Counted from the stretch's first letter, positions 47,901-59,768 are shown. The stretch: DNA of 64,000 nucleotides from Dromaius novaehollandiae (GCF_036370855.1 NC_088101.1:6393501-6457500); one strand, 5' to 3'. The notes: a model not told the origin generated them from the sequence alone. Program-made: numbers and translations.

Positions 47901-49609
47901 TGTGAGTCAAAGGAGCAGGGCTGCAGCTCGCTGCACTTTTCCAGGTGCTTTAACAAAATGGTGCTGGGGAGTGACATTTGTGCTGTAGCCTTGGCACCGG
48001 TGATGCATGAATCCAACTGTGTGTGCGCGTGTGTTGTGATGGGCTTTGCTTAATTCACTTTGCATTTCACCCCCCGTGATGGCTTTCTGGTTTGATCTGA
48101 GCTGCCTGCTCCTGGTGCTGTCCGGCTGCTACCTGGAGCCTTTTCTGATCCTCGTAGGTTGAATCTGGGGTTACTGTTACACAGGCAGCGATCTGCTTCC
48201 ATTCAATACAACGTGCAATTCCACACGTGCTTACTGATCAAAAGACACTGGATGCATGCTTATGCAGTTTTCATTTAGCTTTAGTTTCTCACAAAACACT
48301 CTGTATATGCAGGCTGATTTGAAGCATGACTTCTGAGCACTCTTTGCCTGTGTGCCTAATGCTGCAGGTAATTAAGAGCAGTCCTACTAACTTGTTATGT
48401 TGTCAGCAATCGCATGCCAGACGGTTTTCCCTTCCCACCACAGCAACAGTTGGAGTTTCTGTGGGGTGGAGTTGGCAGCACTTTCCTCCTCTCCTGGTTG
48501 CAAGACTGTCGGACACAGGGTGTGCAGGCAAGGACAGGAGGCTGTGCCAAGGGATGGGAAGATCCTTTGGGAGCCGTTCTCAGTGGTCCCAGGGGCTGCT
48601 CCTATCCTTCCCTGCCATCACCCCATGGTTCTCCTTGCTTCCTCTTTCATCAGCTTTGCAGCGGAGCCTCTGCAGGGTGACCTGAAGCCCTGGGAGGGTT
48701 TTTGAAGGGCCACTTGGGTTTAAACCGCTCTGCCTCCTGTTCATTTGCAGCCATGGATTAAGTGGGGCAGCAGTGCTTCCTGAAGGCTCTGTGGTCTCCA
48801 CCTCCTCAGAGCTGGTCAGAAATCAGCAGTGACCAACTGCTGCCTGCACGGATCAATCTGTTCTGCTCCATGCAGCGCCGGAGAGACACAGTGTGTCGCC
48901 TCGGGGCAGCCGGTGCGGGAGCGGTCCCTGATGCCCTGCAGAGCCGGCACTTGGGTTTTTACCCACAGCTTAGAACAGTGATGTGCTGCGACAGGAGTGC
49001 TGCTGCTTCTCTTGCGCTCGTGAGCTGTACGTCGCCACCTTTGCTGTGAACGAGAAGCTGTCAGTGCGGTCTGAGCTGCCGCTTGCATCCCTGTCACGGT
49101 GGTCGGGAGGATGGAGGGGCAGAGAGCTGCCCAGCTCTTATCTTGGGGTTCGGAAATGGTGAGATGGGGCCGTGATTTCTGTTTTACAGAGGCAGTGTTG
49201 CCCTCACCGCCCAGCATCTCTCTAGGGTCCCTGGACGGACGGTCACCTCTGGAGGGATGTGTTACAGATAACTGCGTGGGAAGCCCTGGCTACGGTAAGG
49301 CTGAGTGCAGGTGTGCGGAGCAGTACTGACCCGAAGGGACCTGAAGGTCGGCTCATCCGCTCCAGGTTTGGGATCGTCGGCGTTTGGGGCTCAGTGGCCT
49401 TAGTGGAAACTGTTGATCGCTGCCTGCTGTTGTGTGATTCCACGCTGCGTATTTACCTCGGGGAGTTCAGTAGCCACGTGAGGTGTGCGCCAAGCCGAAC
49501 TCTGCTGGGAGCCAGGGAGATGCTCCGTCCCTCCTCTCGTTGTGTGCGGGGTAACTTTTTCATTTCTTTGGCTGGCTGATGTTTTGTGTGATTGTGTTTT
49601 CATTGCAGC

Positions 49610-49860
49610 AGTCGCGTCAGGATATACAAACTTTTCAACCTGGGAAGATTTCCCAAAGAGGATTATTGCAGCCTTTGGGATTCAGGCTGCCTCTTCACGT
49701 GCCCTTTGTGCCCCATCTTTGTGTGCTCAAGGGAGGTCTTTTACTCTAGAATTGAGGAGTGAAGGCTTGTGGCTGACAGTACTTGCTGTCTTTGCAAGTA
49801 GCATTGCAATTGCAGAAAGGTCCCTTTTCTCCTCCCTGAGAGCTTTTGAAGAGCAAGGAG
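49610..49860 (+). repeat. Dispersed unknown element, copy B
   Basis: This is the plus-strand counterpart of 24,352-24,600, preceded by an acceptor-like TTTTCATTGCAG. It keeps an open frame (TWEDFPKRIIAAFG...AERSLFSSLRAF) of about 125 codons to 49,997. The protein is not recognised. Confidence 0.45.
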
Positions 49861-50884
49861 CCAGCATTGCTCTTCCTCACCTGTTCCCAAAGCTCCAGGC
49901 TGAGGGGTGCGGCTTCGTTGCTCCTGGGTACGTTAGCCTTTGCTGGCCGTTCAAATCCTTGTTCTGGGGCTGCCAGTGCACTCTGGGTGCTTTCTGAAAA
50001 ACGCAAGCTGCGGTTGGCTGTGTGTTGGCTGCATCTGGCAGCCTTAACAGGCATCTTGGCTCCCGGTCCTTATTACTGGACCTTGATGGAGCCCCGGCTT
50101 GCAGAGGGATTTACCTCCTCCAGCAGCAGCAGCAGCAGAGAGCACCAAAGCACTGGTGAAAAGGGTCATGATCATGCTCCAGCTCGCGAGGATCACTGCC
50201 GTTGCCTGGGTAGGGCAAAACTGCCTGTGGGGTAGCTCAGCAGTTCAGTTGATCACCAGGCAAATGAGCTCAAGTTTGCCGTTTCTCTAGATTCGGAAGA
50301 ATGCCCTAAGTGGCTTCACAAATCCATGCTACAGCAGGGGAGCTCCCAGTGTATTTGGGATGGGGAGGAAATCAAAGCCTGTTAGCAGTAAGTGTAGAGG
50401 AAGTGGGGCTCTGAATGTGCCCTGGCCTTTCTCTTTTGGATGTTAACTCCGACTATTGGAGCTGAGACACTGACCTAGAAGCATTTGAAAGACACGGCAG
50501 TGCCTGGCTGGGTTGAGCCGGAGTGACAGGAGAGCGGCAAAGCCTAGCAGGGCATTGCACCTAACCTGGGCTCCTTTTCCCTGCTGCAGAGGTCCCCGAG
50601 CAGAGGTGCCGCTCATCTGGAGTCCCCCCAGGAAAATGCGGGCGATGCTCCCCAGGAGCTGGGTGGCCGCTGCAGCCTGCCAGACAGTGCTGTGGCCACG
50701 GCCTCATCTGCTGCCCCTTCCTGGGAAGCTGCCACTCACCTGTGAGCTCCTGCAGCTGCTCTTGTGTCTCCAAGGTCAGACTCGGGGAGCTGCTTCTCAC
50801 CGCAGGAATTGCTCAAGGTTGGCAATGGCTGCAGTAAGCAACAGGCTGCTGCGAAATCCTCTCCGTGGTTCCTCTCCGTCCCTT

Positions 50885-53800
50885 GTTCTCTTCTTGCTCT
50901 CTCTCTCTCTCTCTCTCCTCTGCCTTCCTCTCCTCTCTCTCTTGCCTTCTTTCCCCTCTCTTTCCCTCTCTTTGCCTCTTTCCCTCTTTTTCCTTCTTTC
51001 TCTTTCACTTTCTCTCCCTCACTCACTTTCTCCCTTCTCTCTTCTCTCTCTCTGTTCTCTGCCTCTCTCTTTTTGTCTCCTTCTGTCTTCTGTTTCTCTT
51101 ACTTTCTCTACCTGTCTCCTTCTGCATTTCTCTTCTTGTCTCACTTTCTCTCTTCTCATTGTCTTTCTTTCTTACTTTTTCTTTCTCTCTCCCTCTCTTT
51201 CTCTACCTCACTTTCTCTTTTTTGCTTTTCTCTCATATCTGCCCATCCTCTCTTTCTGTCTCTCCGTTTGCCTCTCTTGTTTCCTCTTTTCTCTCTTCTT
51301 CCCCCTTTGTCTCTCTTGTTCTTTTTTCTCTCCTTTCCCTCCTCTCTCCTTCCTTCTTTCTTTCTTCACCCTTTCTCTCTTTTCTTCTCTCCCTTTCTCC
51401 CTCCCTCTCTTTCCTTCTCCCTTTCTCCCTCTTCTCTCACCCCCCTCTAGTCTCTTCTTTCTCTTTTGCTCTTTCTCCCCTTCTTTTTCCCTTTTCCCTT
51501 TTTCTCTCTTCGTTTCTCTCTCCATCTTTCTCTCTCTCCATCTTTCTGTCTTGTTCTCTCTTCTCTCCTCTCCCTCTCCCTCTCTTTCCCTCTTTCTTTC
51601 TCTCTTCCTTTCTCTTCCTCTTTCTCTCTCCCTCCCTCTCTTGCTTTCATTTATCTCATTCTGTTCTCTCCGTCTACTTGTCTCCTCTCTCCCACTTTCT
51701 CTCCCTTTCTTTCTGTCATCTTGTCTCTCTCTTCCTCTGTCCTTCTGTATTTCTCTTCCTCTCTCACTCTTTCACTCTTTTCACTCTTGTTCTCACTCTC
51801 ACTCCTTCCCTCCTCCTTTCTCTTTTGCTTTACCTCACTTTCTCTCTTCCTTTCTTCTTTTTCTCCGTCCCTTTCTCTTTCCCTCTCTCTCCTTCTCTTC
51901 CAGTCTCCTTTCTTTTTCTTATTCTCTTCCCCCCTTTCTTCCTCTTTCTCCCTCTCCCTGTCTCTTTTTCATTCTCCCTCTCCCTCCCTTTTTTCTTTTT
52001 CTTTCCCACTTTCTTCTCTCCCTATCACACTTCCCCTCCCTCTTTCTCTCCCTCTTTCTCTCCCTCTCTCCCTCTTTCTCTTTTGCTTTCCTCTCTTCTC
52101 TCCTACCACTCTCTTCTTTCCCCATCACCTTCTCTCCCTCTTTGCCTTTCTCTCACTCACTCCCTCTTTTTCCCTTTCTCCTTCTCATATTCTCTTCCTC
52201 TGTTTTTCTGTCCCTCTCTTTCTCCCTCTCTCTCTCTCCCTCCTTCCTTCCCTCCCTTTTTTCTGTCTCCTTCTGTCGCTCTCTCTTAGCTCCCTCTTTT
52301 CTTTCTCTTACTTTGTCCTGTATTTCTCATCTCTCTTACTCGCTTTCTCCCTCTCTCCATTACTTTTTTGTCTCCTTCTCTTTTCCTCTCTCTCCTTCCC
52401 CTTCTCCCCTCTCCTTCTCCCGCTCTTCTCCCCCCACTCTTTCCCCCTCTTCCCCGCTCTTTCCCCCTTCCTCCCTCTCTTCCCCCCCTTCCCCCCTCTC
52501 TTCCCCTCTCTCTTCCCACCTCTTCCCCCTCCTTTCCCCCTCCTTTCCCCCCTCTCTTCCCCCCTTCCCCCTCTCTTTCCCCCCTCTCTTCCCCCCTTTC
52601 CCCCTCTCTTTCCCCCCTCTCTTCCCCCCTTCCCCCGTCTCTTCCCCCCTCTTCCCCCCTCTCTCTTCCCCCCCTCTTCCCCCCTCTCTCTTCCCCCCCT
52701 CTTCCCCCTCTCTCTTCCCCCTCTCTCTCCCCCCCCTCTTCCCCCCCTTCCCCCTCTCTTCCCCCTCTCTTCCCCCCCTCTTCCCCCCTCTCCCCCCTCT
52801 TCCCCCCCTCTCTTCCCCCTCCTCTTCCCCCTCTCTCTTCCCCCTCTCTTCCCCTTTCCCCTCTCTCTCTTCCTCCTCTCTCTTCCCCCGTCTCTTCCCC
52901 CTTTCTCTTCCCCCCTCTTCCCCTCCTCTCTTCCCCCCTTCCCCCCTCTCTTCCCCCCTCTCTCTTCCCCCCTCTTCCCCCCTCTCTTCCCCTCTCTCTT
53001 CCCCCCTCTCTCTTCCCCCCTCTCTCTTCCCCCCTCTCTCTTCCCCCCTCTCTCTTCCCCCCTCTCTCTTCCCCCCTCTCTCTTCCCCCCTTCCCCCACC
53101 TGCTTCCCCCCTCCTCCCTCATGCTATTTCTGATTTTCTCTTTATCTCTCTGTCTCTCTAGCTCACTTCCTCTCTTTTGCTTTTCTCTCCTTTCTCTCCT
53201 ATCTACCACTCCTTCTTTCTCATTCTTCCCTCTCTTTGCCTCTCTCTTTCCTTTCTCTCTTTTGTTCTACTCCTTCCCTCTCCCTCTTCCCCCTTTTTCT
53301 CCTTTTTTCTTTCCCTTCCTTTCCCTCATTCTTTCTTTCTCTCCCTTCCTCCTCCTCTGTTCTTTCTTTCCCTCTCTCCATCTCTCCTTTTCTCATCCTT
53401 TCCCTCTGTTCCCCGTTTTGTTTTCTTTCTCCCTTTTTCTCTCCCTTTCTCTCTTCTGTCTTCTCTCCCTTTCTCTTCTTTCCCTCTTTCTTTCCTGTCT
53501 TCCTTTTTTCTTTCTCTTTTCTTTTTCTCCCTTTCCCTCTCACTCTATCTCCTCTCTTCTTTCTTTCTCCCTTTCTCTCTCATTTTTTCTTTGTCTTTTT
53601 CTCCCTCCCTACCTCTCTATTCCTTCTCTTTCCCTGTTTCCCTGTCTTGTTCTCACTCCCTTTCTCTCTCCATTTCTCCCCTCTCTCTTCCCCCTTTCTC
53701 CTCTCCCTCTTTCTCATTCTTTTTCACTCCTTCTCTCTCCTCTTTCTCCTTCTGTCTCCCTTTTATTCCCCTTTTTCCATATTTACCTCCCTCTTACTCC

Positions 53801-55548
53801 CTTTCTCTTCTTTCTCCATTTTTCTCTCTTGCTTTTTGTCTCTTTTCTTTTTCTCTCTCCCTCCCACTCCCCCTTTTTCTCTTTCACTCTCACACTTTTC
53901 TTTTTCCCTCTCTTTTCCCTTTCTCTTTCTTGCTGTCTTATTTTCCTTCTTTCTTTCTTGCTCTCTCTTCTTTTCATTCTTTCTCCGTTATGCTTTCTTT
54001 CTCACTCCTCCTCCCTCTTTTTTCTCTCCCTCTATCCTTCTTTCTTCTTCCTCCCTCTTTCTCAATTTCTCTCCCTTTCTTCCTTTTTCTTTCTTTTCTC
54101 TATCCCTCACCCTCTTCTTTCCTTTACCTCTCTCCTCTCTTCAACTCCCTTTCCCTCGTCTTTCTCTCCATCTTCCTCTCTCTCCTCTCTACTATTCCTT
54201 TTCTGTTCCTCTCTTCCTCTCTCCCTTCCTCTCTCCTCCTCTTCCTCGCTCTCTTCCTCTCCCTCTCTCCCTCCTTCCCTCCCCCTCTCCCTTCCCTCTT
54301 CCCCATCCCATTTCTTCCCTTCTCTCTCCCTTTTTCTCTCACCCTCCTTCCTCCCTCTTTCTCTCCTTCTCTCTCTTCTCTTCCTCTCTTGTCTCTGCTG
54401 TGTCACTCTCTACCTTTCCCTCTTTCTCTCTCTGCCTTCTGTCTCTTTCTTGCTCTCTTCCTCTGTCCTTCTGTATTCTCTTCCTCTCTCACTTTGTCTT
54501 TCTCTTTTCTCACTCTTGTTCTCACTTTTTTCTCACTCGTCCCCTGCTTCTCCTTACCTCACTTTCTCTTCCCTCTTTTGCTTTTCATCCCTCTCCTTTC
54601 TTTTTCCCTCTGCCTCCCTTTTTTCTTACATCTCCCCCTTTTTTCTCATTTTCTCCCTTTCTTTCCCACTTTCCCTTTTTTCTTCCTTTCCTTCTTTAAC
54701 GCTTATTCTTCTCTTCCTTTCTCTCTCTCCCTCTTTCCCTCTTTCCCTCTCCCTTTTTGTTTCTTCTTGTTTCTATTTCACTTTCTCTTTTCCCCTCCCT
54801 TTCTTCCTCATCTGCTTTTCTTTGTCTCTGTCCCTTTCTTTCTCTCCTTCTCCCTCCTCTTTCTTTCCCTTCCTTCCTTCCTCTTCCTGTCTTTCTCTCT
54901 TGTTCTCTTTCTCCCCTTCTCTTTCTCTCCATTTTCCCTTTTTCTTTCTCCCTCCTTTCTTACTTCTCTCTCTCCCCTCTTTCTCCCTTCTTTCTTTCCT
55001 TCCTTTCTCTTTCTCTGTCTTTGGTCTCTATCTCTGCCCTTCTCTCTCTCTCTCTCCATTTTCCCTTTTTCTGTCTTTCTCTCCCCTTCTTTCTCACTTT
55101 CTCTCCTTTTCTTTCTTCTCTTTCTCCCCCGATCTGTTTCTCCTTTTCCTGCTTTTTCCCTTTTGCTCTCTCACTCTCTGACACCACTTTCTCTTCCTTT
55201 CTCCCTCTTCCTTCCTTTCTTTTTCTCTCTCTACCTTGTTCTCACTTGTTCTCTTTCCCTCTCTTCTCTCTCCAGTCTCCAGTCTCTCCCTCTCTCTGTG
55301 CTGCTCTCTTATTCTCTCGTTCTATTTCTCTTTTGTCTCAGTCTCTCCTCTCTCTGTACTTGTTGCTCTCCTTCTCTCTGTTCTCTCCTCTTTTTCTCCC
55401 TTTTGCTCTTTCTCAATCTCTTTTTTCCCTTTCTCTCTCTTTCTTCCTTATGTTTCTTCTTTTCTCTCTTCCCTCCCTTTCCTCCCTCTTCCCCCCATCT
55501 TCACCCCTGTTTCCCCCCTTCTCTTTCCCCTGTCTTCCCCCTGGAATC
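50885..55548 (+). repeat. 4.7-kb pyrimidine tract
   Basis: Almost every plus-strand base is C or T, as mixed CTTT, CTCT and CCCTCT words. The middle (52,395-53,125) is C-richer and becomes a regular 14-bp array of CTTCCCCCCTCTCT near 53,000-53,090. Long Ser/Phe/Leu/Pro open frames on plus and Arg/Glu/Gly/Lys frames on minus are by-products of the composition. Confidence 0.97.
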
Positions 55549-55591
55549 TGGTGAAGGGAGAAGGTACACCTTGTGGTATTAATATACAGAA

Positions 55592-56187
55592 TCAGTAATT
55601 AATAGATAATAAATGTTGTTCATATGTGGCAAACTGAATTGTCAGTATTGCATAAAGATGGTTTTCTTCCTCCTCCGCATGAGTCTCACACAATAAACAT
55701 GAACTCAGGGCCTGAAGTACTAGAGTCTTTGTGCGAATATGTCTGCGGCTACTTCCAGATGCGCTTGTCTGAGTCGCCATACGAGCTGTAACACTGTGAG
55801 GTGCTGCCTTGTCCTCTGCTGGTCTCTGAAGGTAAGCAGTGACTGTACAAAAAACATTCTTGTGCTTGACCAGGCACTCTGTCAAGAGTGTTTCTTGCTG
55901 ATGTGAGCTGCGTCCAGGTTCCTCAGGCAACATCATTTGGACTGCAGATTTTGCCATTAGCAAAACGTGCACAACTGAGTGTGCACTGTTAGAGAGAGAG
56001 ATCTCTGTCAGTTGAACTGGAGTACTCAAGCTTTTGAAGGGCATTGCGTTCATCATTGAATCCCGCATCGTGGGGTGCAGGTTATTTGTATTTCTAACCT
56101 CAGGACCAGGAGTGGAAAGGCGAGCAATTTTCCCCTCTGATGTATGGGAATGAAGCCTAACTGTGCAATTTTCAGCTGTGTTTTTTC
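55592..56187 (-). CDS. Unassigned open exon-like frame
   Basis: On the minus strand an acceptor CCTGTGTGCAG is followed at 56,187 by about 198 open codons ending at TAA 55,592-55,594. The residue mix looks protein-like (HSVVHVLLMAKSAVQMMLPEEP, ECLVKHKNVFCTVTAYLQ). I recognise no domain. No minus-strand AATAAA lies between the stop and the start of the pyrimidine tract about 45 bases on. It may be a terminal exon of an unknown gene, a decayed element, or chance. Confidence 0.25.
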
Positions 56188-56189
56188 CT

Positions 56190-56480
56190 GCACACAGGAA
56201 GTGTCACCAAAAACTAGAGCCAGTCTTTGCCCTTAGTGAAGACAGACGTTTTTAATTCCTTCTGTAACAGACTAATTCAATAAGACGGCTCCATTTCTGG
56301 TAGGTTGTTAGGAATAGGCATTGCGTGTCCCAGGGAACTCTCAGGAGTCCCCCTTCTCTTTTGCGTATAGGTAGAAGCAGTCTGTGACACACAGCGAATG
56401 TGATGTTCCCATGTGCCCTGTGCGAGTGGCCGCTGCCCCGGGAGCTTTCCCCTCCAGCCATACCCTGTTGGGTGGTGAGG
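56190..56480. other. Short intergenic stretch
   Basis: The sequence shifts here from AT-rich to the next CpG island. No feature is seen. Confidence 0.4.
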
Positions 56481-57220
56481 TGTGTTGGACCAGAGACCGC
56501 CCGGGCCCCGCAGTGCCCCCACGGCGCGTGGGCGGACCCGGGCAGTACCGGAACCAGCGAGGCGGGGCGGGGCAGGGCGAGCCGGGCCCTGGCAGTAGCG
56601 GCTGCAACAGGAGCAGAAGAGCAAGAGCAGCAGAAGCAGCAGATACCAGCGGGGAGGGGGGCACCAGGGGCGGGACGGGGCTCTGGGTGTGCTGGGAGGG
56701 GACCTGGAGATACTGAGGGTCGCCGGAGCAGACCGAGGCAGGGAGGGTCACACCGGGACCGCCTGGCTCTCTCCCCTCCTGATGGGATCCCCGGGGGGCT
56801 CGGGCAGGGGCCGCCCCCAGTTCCCCCTTGGCTGCTGGCACCGGCGCTGGGCTGGGGCCCCTCCACTGGGAGAGCCCTGGACCGGGCCTGGTGCGGAGCC
56901 AGACAGGGCTGCGAGCGCTCACGGGACACCTCTTCCCTCCTGCAGGACCCCAGGAGCCAGGGAACGGCGGGGCCGGGGCTGCTGGGACCGACCGAGCCAG
57001 ATGGAGCCGCAGAGACGCTGCTGAGAGCCCAGAGTCGCTGCTGCCCGGCCCCGCAGCCTGGGGCTGCTCTGGTGCAGGGCCCCGCGAGAGTGACCCAGCT
57101 GGGAAGCAGCTGCTGTCCTGGGACAGGGGGGTCACTGGGTCCTGCTGGGGCAGCCCTGAGCCCCTGTGTGGGGTCAGCGAGTGACCAGCGCGGGGGTGTT
57201 GGGATGGTGACGAGCAATGA
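56480..57220 (+). promoter_or_regulatory. CpG island / likely plus-strand promoter, inverted partner of 19,300-20,070
   Basis: This CpG- and GC-box-rich stretch reads, on the plus strand, a CAG/purine-rich exon 1 like that at 19,890-19,960 on minus. The donor position here reads ATACC where the left copy has GTACC. An acceptor CCTCCTGCAG at 56,935-56,945 precedes a second GC-rich exon. It is followed by the AT-rich array and the conserved 3' block. It is a repeated transcription unit with a probably damaged splice donor. No coding function is recognised. Confidence 0.5.
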
Positions 57221-57224
57221 GCTC

Positions 57225-57660
57225 GTGTACTTGGCATCAATATTGACTCGTTAGTTCATACTGATTCAATACCTATAAGCTAACTGGTTAGTTATTATTG
57301 AAAGTACTGACAGCACCATAAATCAATCACTGCTTTAATAGTGGAGCAGTACTGAAGCCTTAGCTGATGTATATGGAATCAGTGTTGACTAATGACCTTA
57401 TGTGTATGGAATCACTGTTGACTAATTAGTTACTAAATAACCAGTTACCTTATAGGTACTGAAGTAATAGTAAGCATTCAAAGTATTGTGTAAATGCTAA
57501 CTGATCAGCTTCTATATGTTGAATCACTGTTGGCTAATTGAACTAATTGAGCAGTTTGCTTAGGTCTGTTGAATTGATACTGACTCAGTGATCAGTCTTG
57601 ATTCAATACCTGTAAGCTAACTGGTTAATTAGGGTTGAAAGGAGGGGATGAGTGTTGCAT
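57225..57660. repeat. AT-rich degenerate tandem sequence, right copy
   Basis: Repeating words include GAATCA(G/C)TGTTGACTAAT, CTAACTGGTTA and TAGTTACTAAATAACC. It resembles the minus strand of 18,800-19,130. Confidence 0.65.
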
Positions 57661-57940
57661 AAATAGTGGACTTGGCCAATGATGCCTACTGGTGTTTTTC
57701 TCCCCAAAAAACTGCTTTTGTGCCAGAAACTCTCAGATGCAAGGTTTGGGCTGGTGCATGCCAGCCTCCCTGCCCTTGGGGCACTCGCAGACCCCTGCAC
57801 ACACACACCCCTTTCAGGGAGGGCCCACACACCCTGCCCTTTCCCCCCAGCCCTCTGCCTCCCCCCACCCCAAAAAGGGCCCCCTCATCCCCCACTTTGG
57901 GGCTGGAAATGGCCAGACTCACCTCCGTTTCCAAGTCCCC
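57660..57940 (+). repeat. Conserved ~200-bp block, copy 3 (inverted)
   Basis: The plus strand reads GGTGTTTTTCTCCCCAAAAA, CTCAGATGCAAGGTTTGGGC and GGTGCATGCCAGCCTCCCTG, the reverse complement of the block at 18,585-18,800. The poly(A) hexamer is altered here (ATAAATAG near 57,658). Confidence 0.7.
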
Positions 57941-58470
57941 ACAACACAGGACTTGGTCTCCATTTTCAGGCACAGAAACAGCACACTGAACCTCCATTTG
58001 TGGCCCCCAAAACACAGGACTTAGCCTCTCTTTTGGACCCCCCAATGCAGGCCTCCAGAACTGGGGAATGCGCTTGAAAACAGGGACTAAGCTTCCATTT
58101 GTGGGTCCAGAAATGCAGCACTCTGCCTCTGGTTGTAGCCCCCCAAAACAGTCAGCCTCACCTCCATTTCCAAGTCCCAGAAACGCACGACTTAGTCGCC
58201 TTTTCTGGACCCAAAAACATAGCACTTGGTCTCTGCTTTGAGAATAAAACCCAGCCAACTAAGCCTCCATTTCAGGCCCCAAAAACGCAGGCCTTAGTCT
58301 TCACAGTTTGCAACCACACAAGCAGCTAACAGAAAGCCCCTGTTTCTGGCCCCCCAAAACGCAGGCTTTAGCCTCTGCTTCCAACCGCAAAAATGGCGCG
58401 CTAAGCCTCTGCTGCTGATGCAAAACCACAGGGCTTCAGCCCTGCTTCTGAGCTCAGAGACGCAGGGCTT
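57940..58470. repeat. TTTTGGGG-type minisatellite, third array (inverted)
   Basis: CCCCAAAACACAGGACTTAG-like units repeat at roughly 40-60 bp through 58,450. They are the complement of the arrays at 17,900 and 20,200. Confidence 0.7.
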
Positions 58471-58479
58471 GGGCACCTG

Positions 58480-59055
58480 GTCTTGGCTCGAACACACAGC
58501 CTCCAGCCCCCAAACCCGCAGGATGTGGCCTCTTTTTGCCCTGCCCCGGCCCGCTCGCAGCCCCAGCCCTGGCTCTCCCCCACGTCCCCTCCCCCGCGGC
58601 CGAGCCCCCCCCACTCCTCAGCTGGGGCTGCCGCCCTCCCCGCCCCCAGCGCCACGCGGGGCGACGGAAGTGGGACGGAGGCACCAGAACGACGGCAGCC
58701 GCGACAGACCAAACTGAGCTTCTCGCACGCGGCGGCCCGCGCATGCGCCCTGGCACCGCCCCGCCCCCGAGCTCCCGGCTCCGCCCCCACCCCCGAGAGC
58801 GGCCCCGGCCCGGCCCCGCCCCCGCACTCCGGGCCTCAGAGCGGCCCCGGCCCTGGCAACGGCCCCGCCGCGGCCTGTGTCACGAGCCCGCCGTCCTCGG
58901 CCAGGCCGCGCGCGCTGCAGGGGACTTGCCGGCAGTGCGGGGCGACCGGTGGGACGTGCCGGCAGTGCGGGGCGACCGGTGAGTCCCGCTCCCCCGCCGC
59001 GGGACCGGGCTGCCCGTGCCCGGCCCCAGCGCTGCGCCCCCCCCGCACCCGCGGT
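58480..59055 (+). promoter_or_regulatory. CpG-island promoter with NRF-1 site and exon donor
   Basis: This is a dense CpG and GC-box region with the NRF-1 palindrome GCGCATGCGC at 58,739-58,748. Two 30-bp direct repeats (58,921-58,950 and 58,951-58,980; one base differs) end in GACCGGT. The second continues into a strong donor (GTGAGT from 58,979). A plus-strand first exon is likely, but no downstream exon is recognised, as the minisatellite begins about 80 bases later. Confidence 0.55.
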
Positions 59056-59059
59056 CCTG

Positions 59060-59660
59060 CCATGCCCCTGGGGAGCAGCCCTGCCCGCTGCCCCCTCGGG
59101 GCCCCTCTCAGTGCCTCCCAGTGTCCCCAGTGACCCCAGGCACCTCCCAGTGCCCCCCAGTAGCCCCAGTGCTCCCCGCACCCCCACTTGCCCCTGGGTC
59201 CCTCTGCTCCCCCTGGGGCCCCTCCCAGCCCTAGTCCTAGTCCCACCCCATCAGCCCTCTCACTCCAGTTCCCCCTGGTCTCCCCGGGCAACTCTGGGTG
59301 CCCCCTCATTTCCCCAGGCACCTCCTGGTATCCCCCAGTGTCCGCAGTATCCCCAAGCACCTCCCAGTGCCCCCAGGGCCCCAGGCTGCTCCCCCTGCCC
59401 CCATCGCCCCAAGCACCTCCCAGTATCCCCAGGCCCCCCAGTGTCCCATATGCCCCCAGGCACCTCCCAGTGCCCCCCACTGTGCCCACTTGCCCCTCGG
59501 TCCCTCTACTCCCCCTGGGGCCCCTCTCATCCCCAGTCCCACCCCATAGGCCCTACTCACCCCAGAGCTCCCAGTGCCCCAGGCTGCTCCCACTGCCCCC
59601 GTCACCCCCAGGCCCCCCTCACCCCGCTCTCTCCACTCCCCTGTGTCCCCAGGCAGCGCC
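59060..59660. repeat. C-rich minisatellite (CCCCAGGCACCTCCCAGTG type)
   Basis: Irregular units of CCCAGGCACCTCCCAGTGCCCCC and CCCCTGGGTCCCTCTGCTCC repeat, with longer higher-order copies (59,180-59,290 and 59,485-59,580 are similar). It lies between the CpG island and the 3' end of the right MROH gene. Confidence 0.8.
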
Positions 59661-59762
59661 ACACTGCACCAAGGCCACATCTGGGGGGTGGCAGGGCCGG
59701 GGCCGGCGCAAGACCCCCCACAGAGCCCCACACGGCTGGCACTTTCCCTGCGAGGACGCAGC

Positions 59763-59768
59763 TTTATT
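59763..59768 (-). terminator. Poly(A) signal AATAAA overlapping the right MROH stop codon
   Basis: On the minus strand CAATAAA contains both the stop TAA (59,766-59,764) and the hexamer (59,768-59,763). Confidence 0.8.

Larger units (their letters stand above)
37650..50880. other. About 13 kb with no recognised gene
   Basis: The composition is mixed. I looked for exon-like frames on both strands and found none with family resemblance or consistent splice framing. Local items are a two-copy 58-bp direct repeat (39,301-39,416), A-rich runs near 38,157-38,190, an LTR-like stretch (44,640-44,900) and one dispersed element (49,610-49,860). Non-coding RNA genes cannot be excluded. Confidence 0.45.

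Noticed and set aside
49485-49997. 170-codon plus frame as a new gene
   Set aside because: Its central part is a sequence also found, with broken frame, at 24.4 kb; a dispersed element explains it more simply.
50513-55598. Open frames of 500-940 codons (Ser/Phe/Leu/Pro on plus; Arg/Glu/Gly/Lys on minus)
   Set aside because: They follow automatically from a C/T-only tract that lacks stop codons; several overlapping frames are open at once and none shows domain structure.
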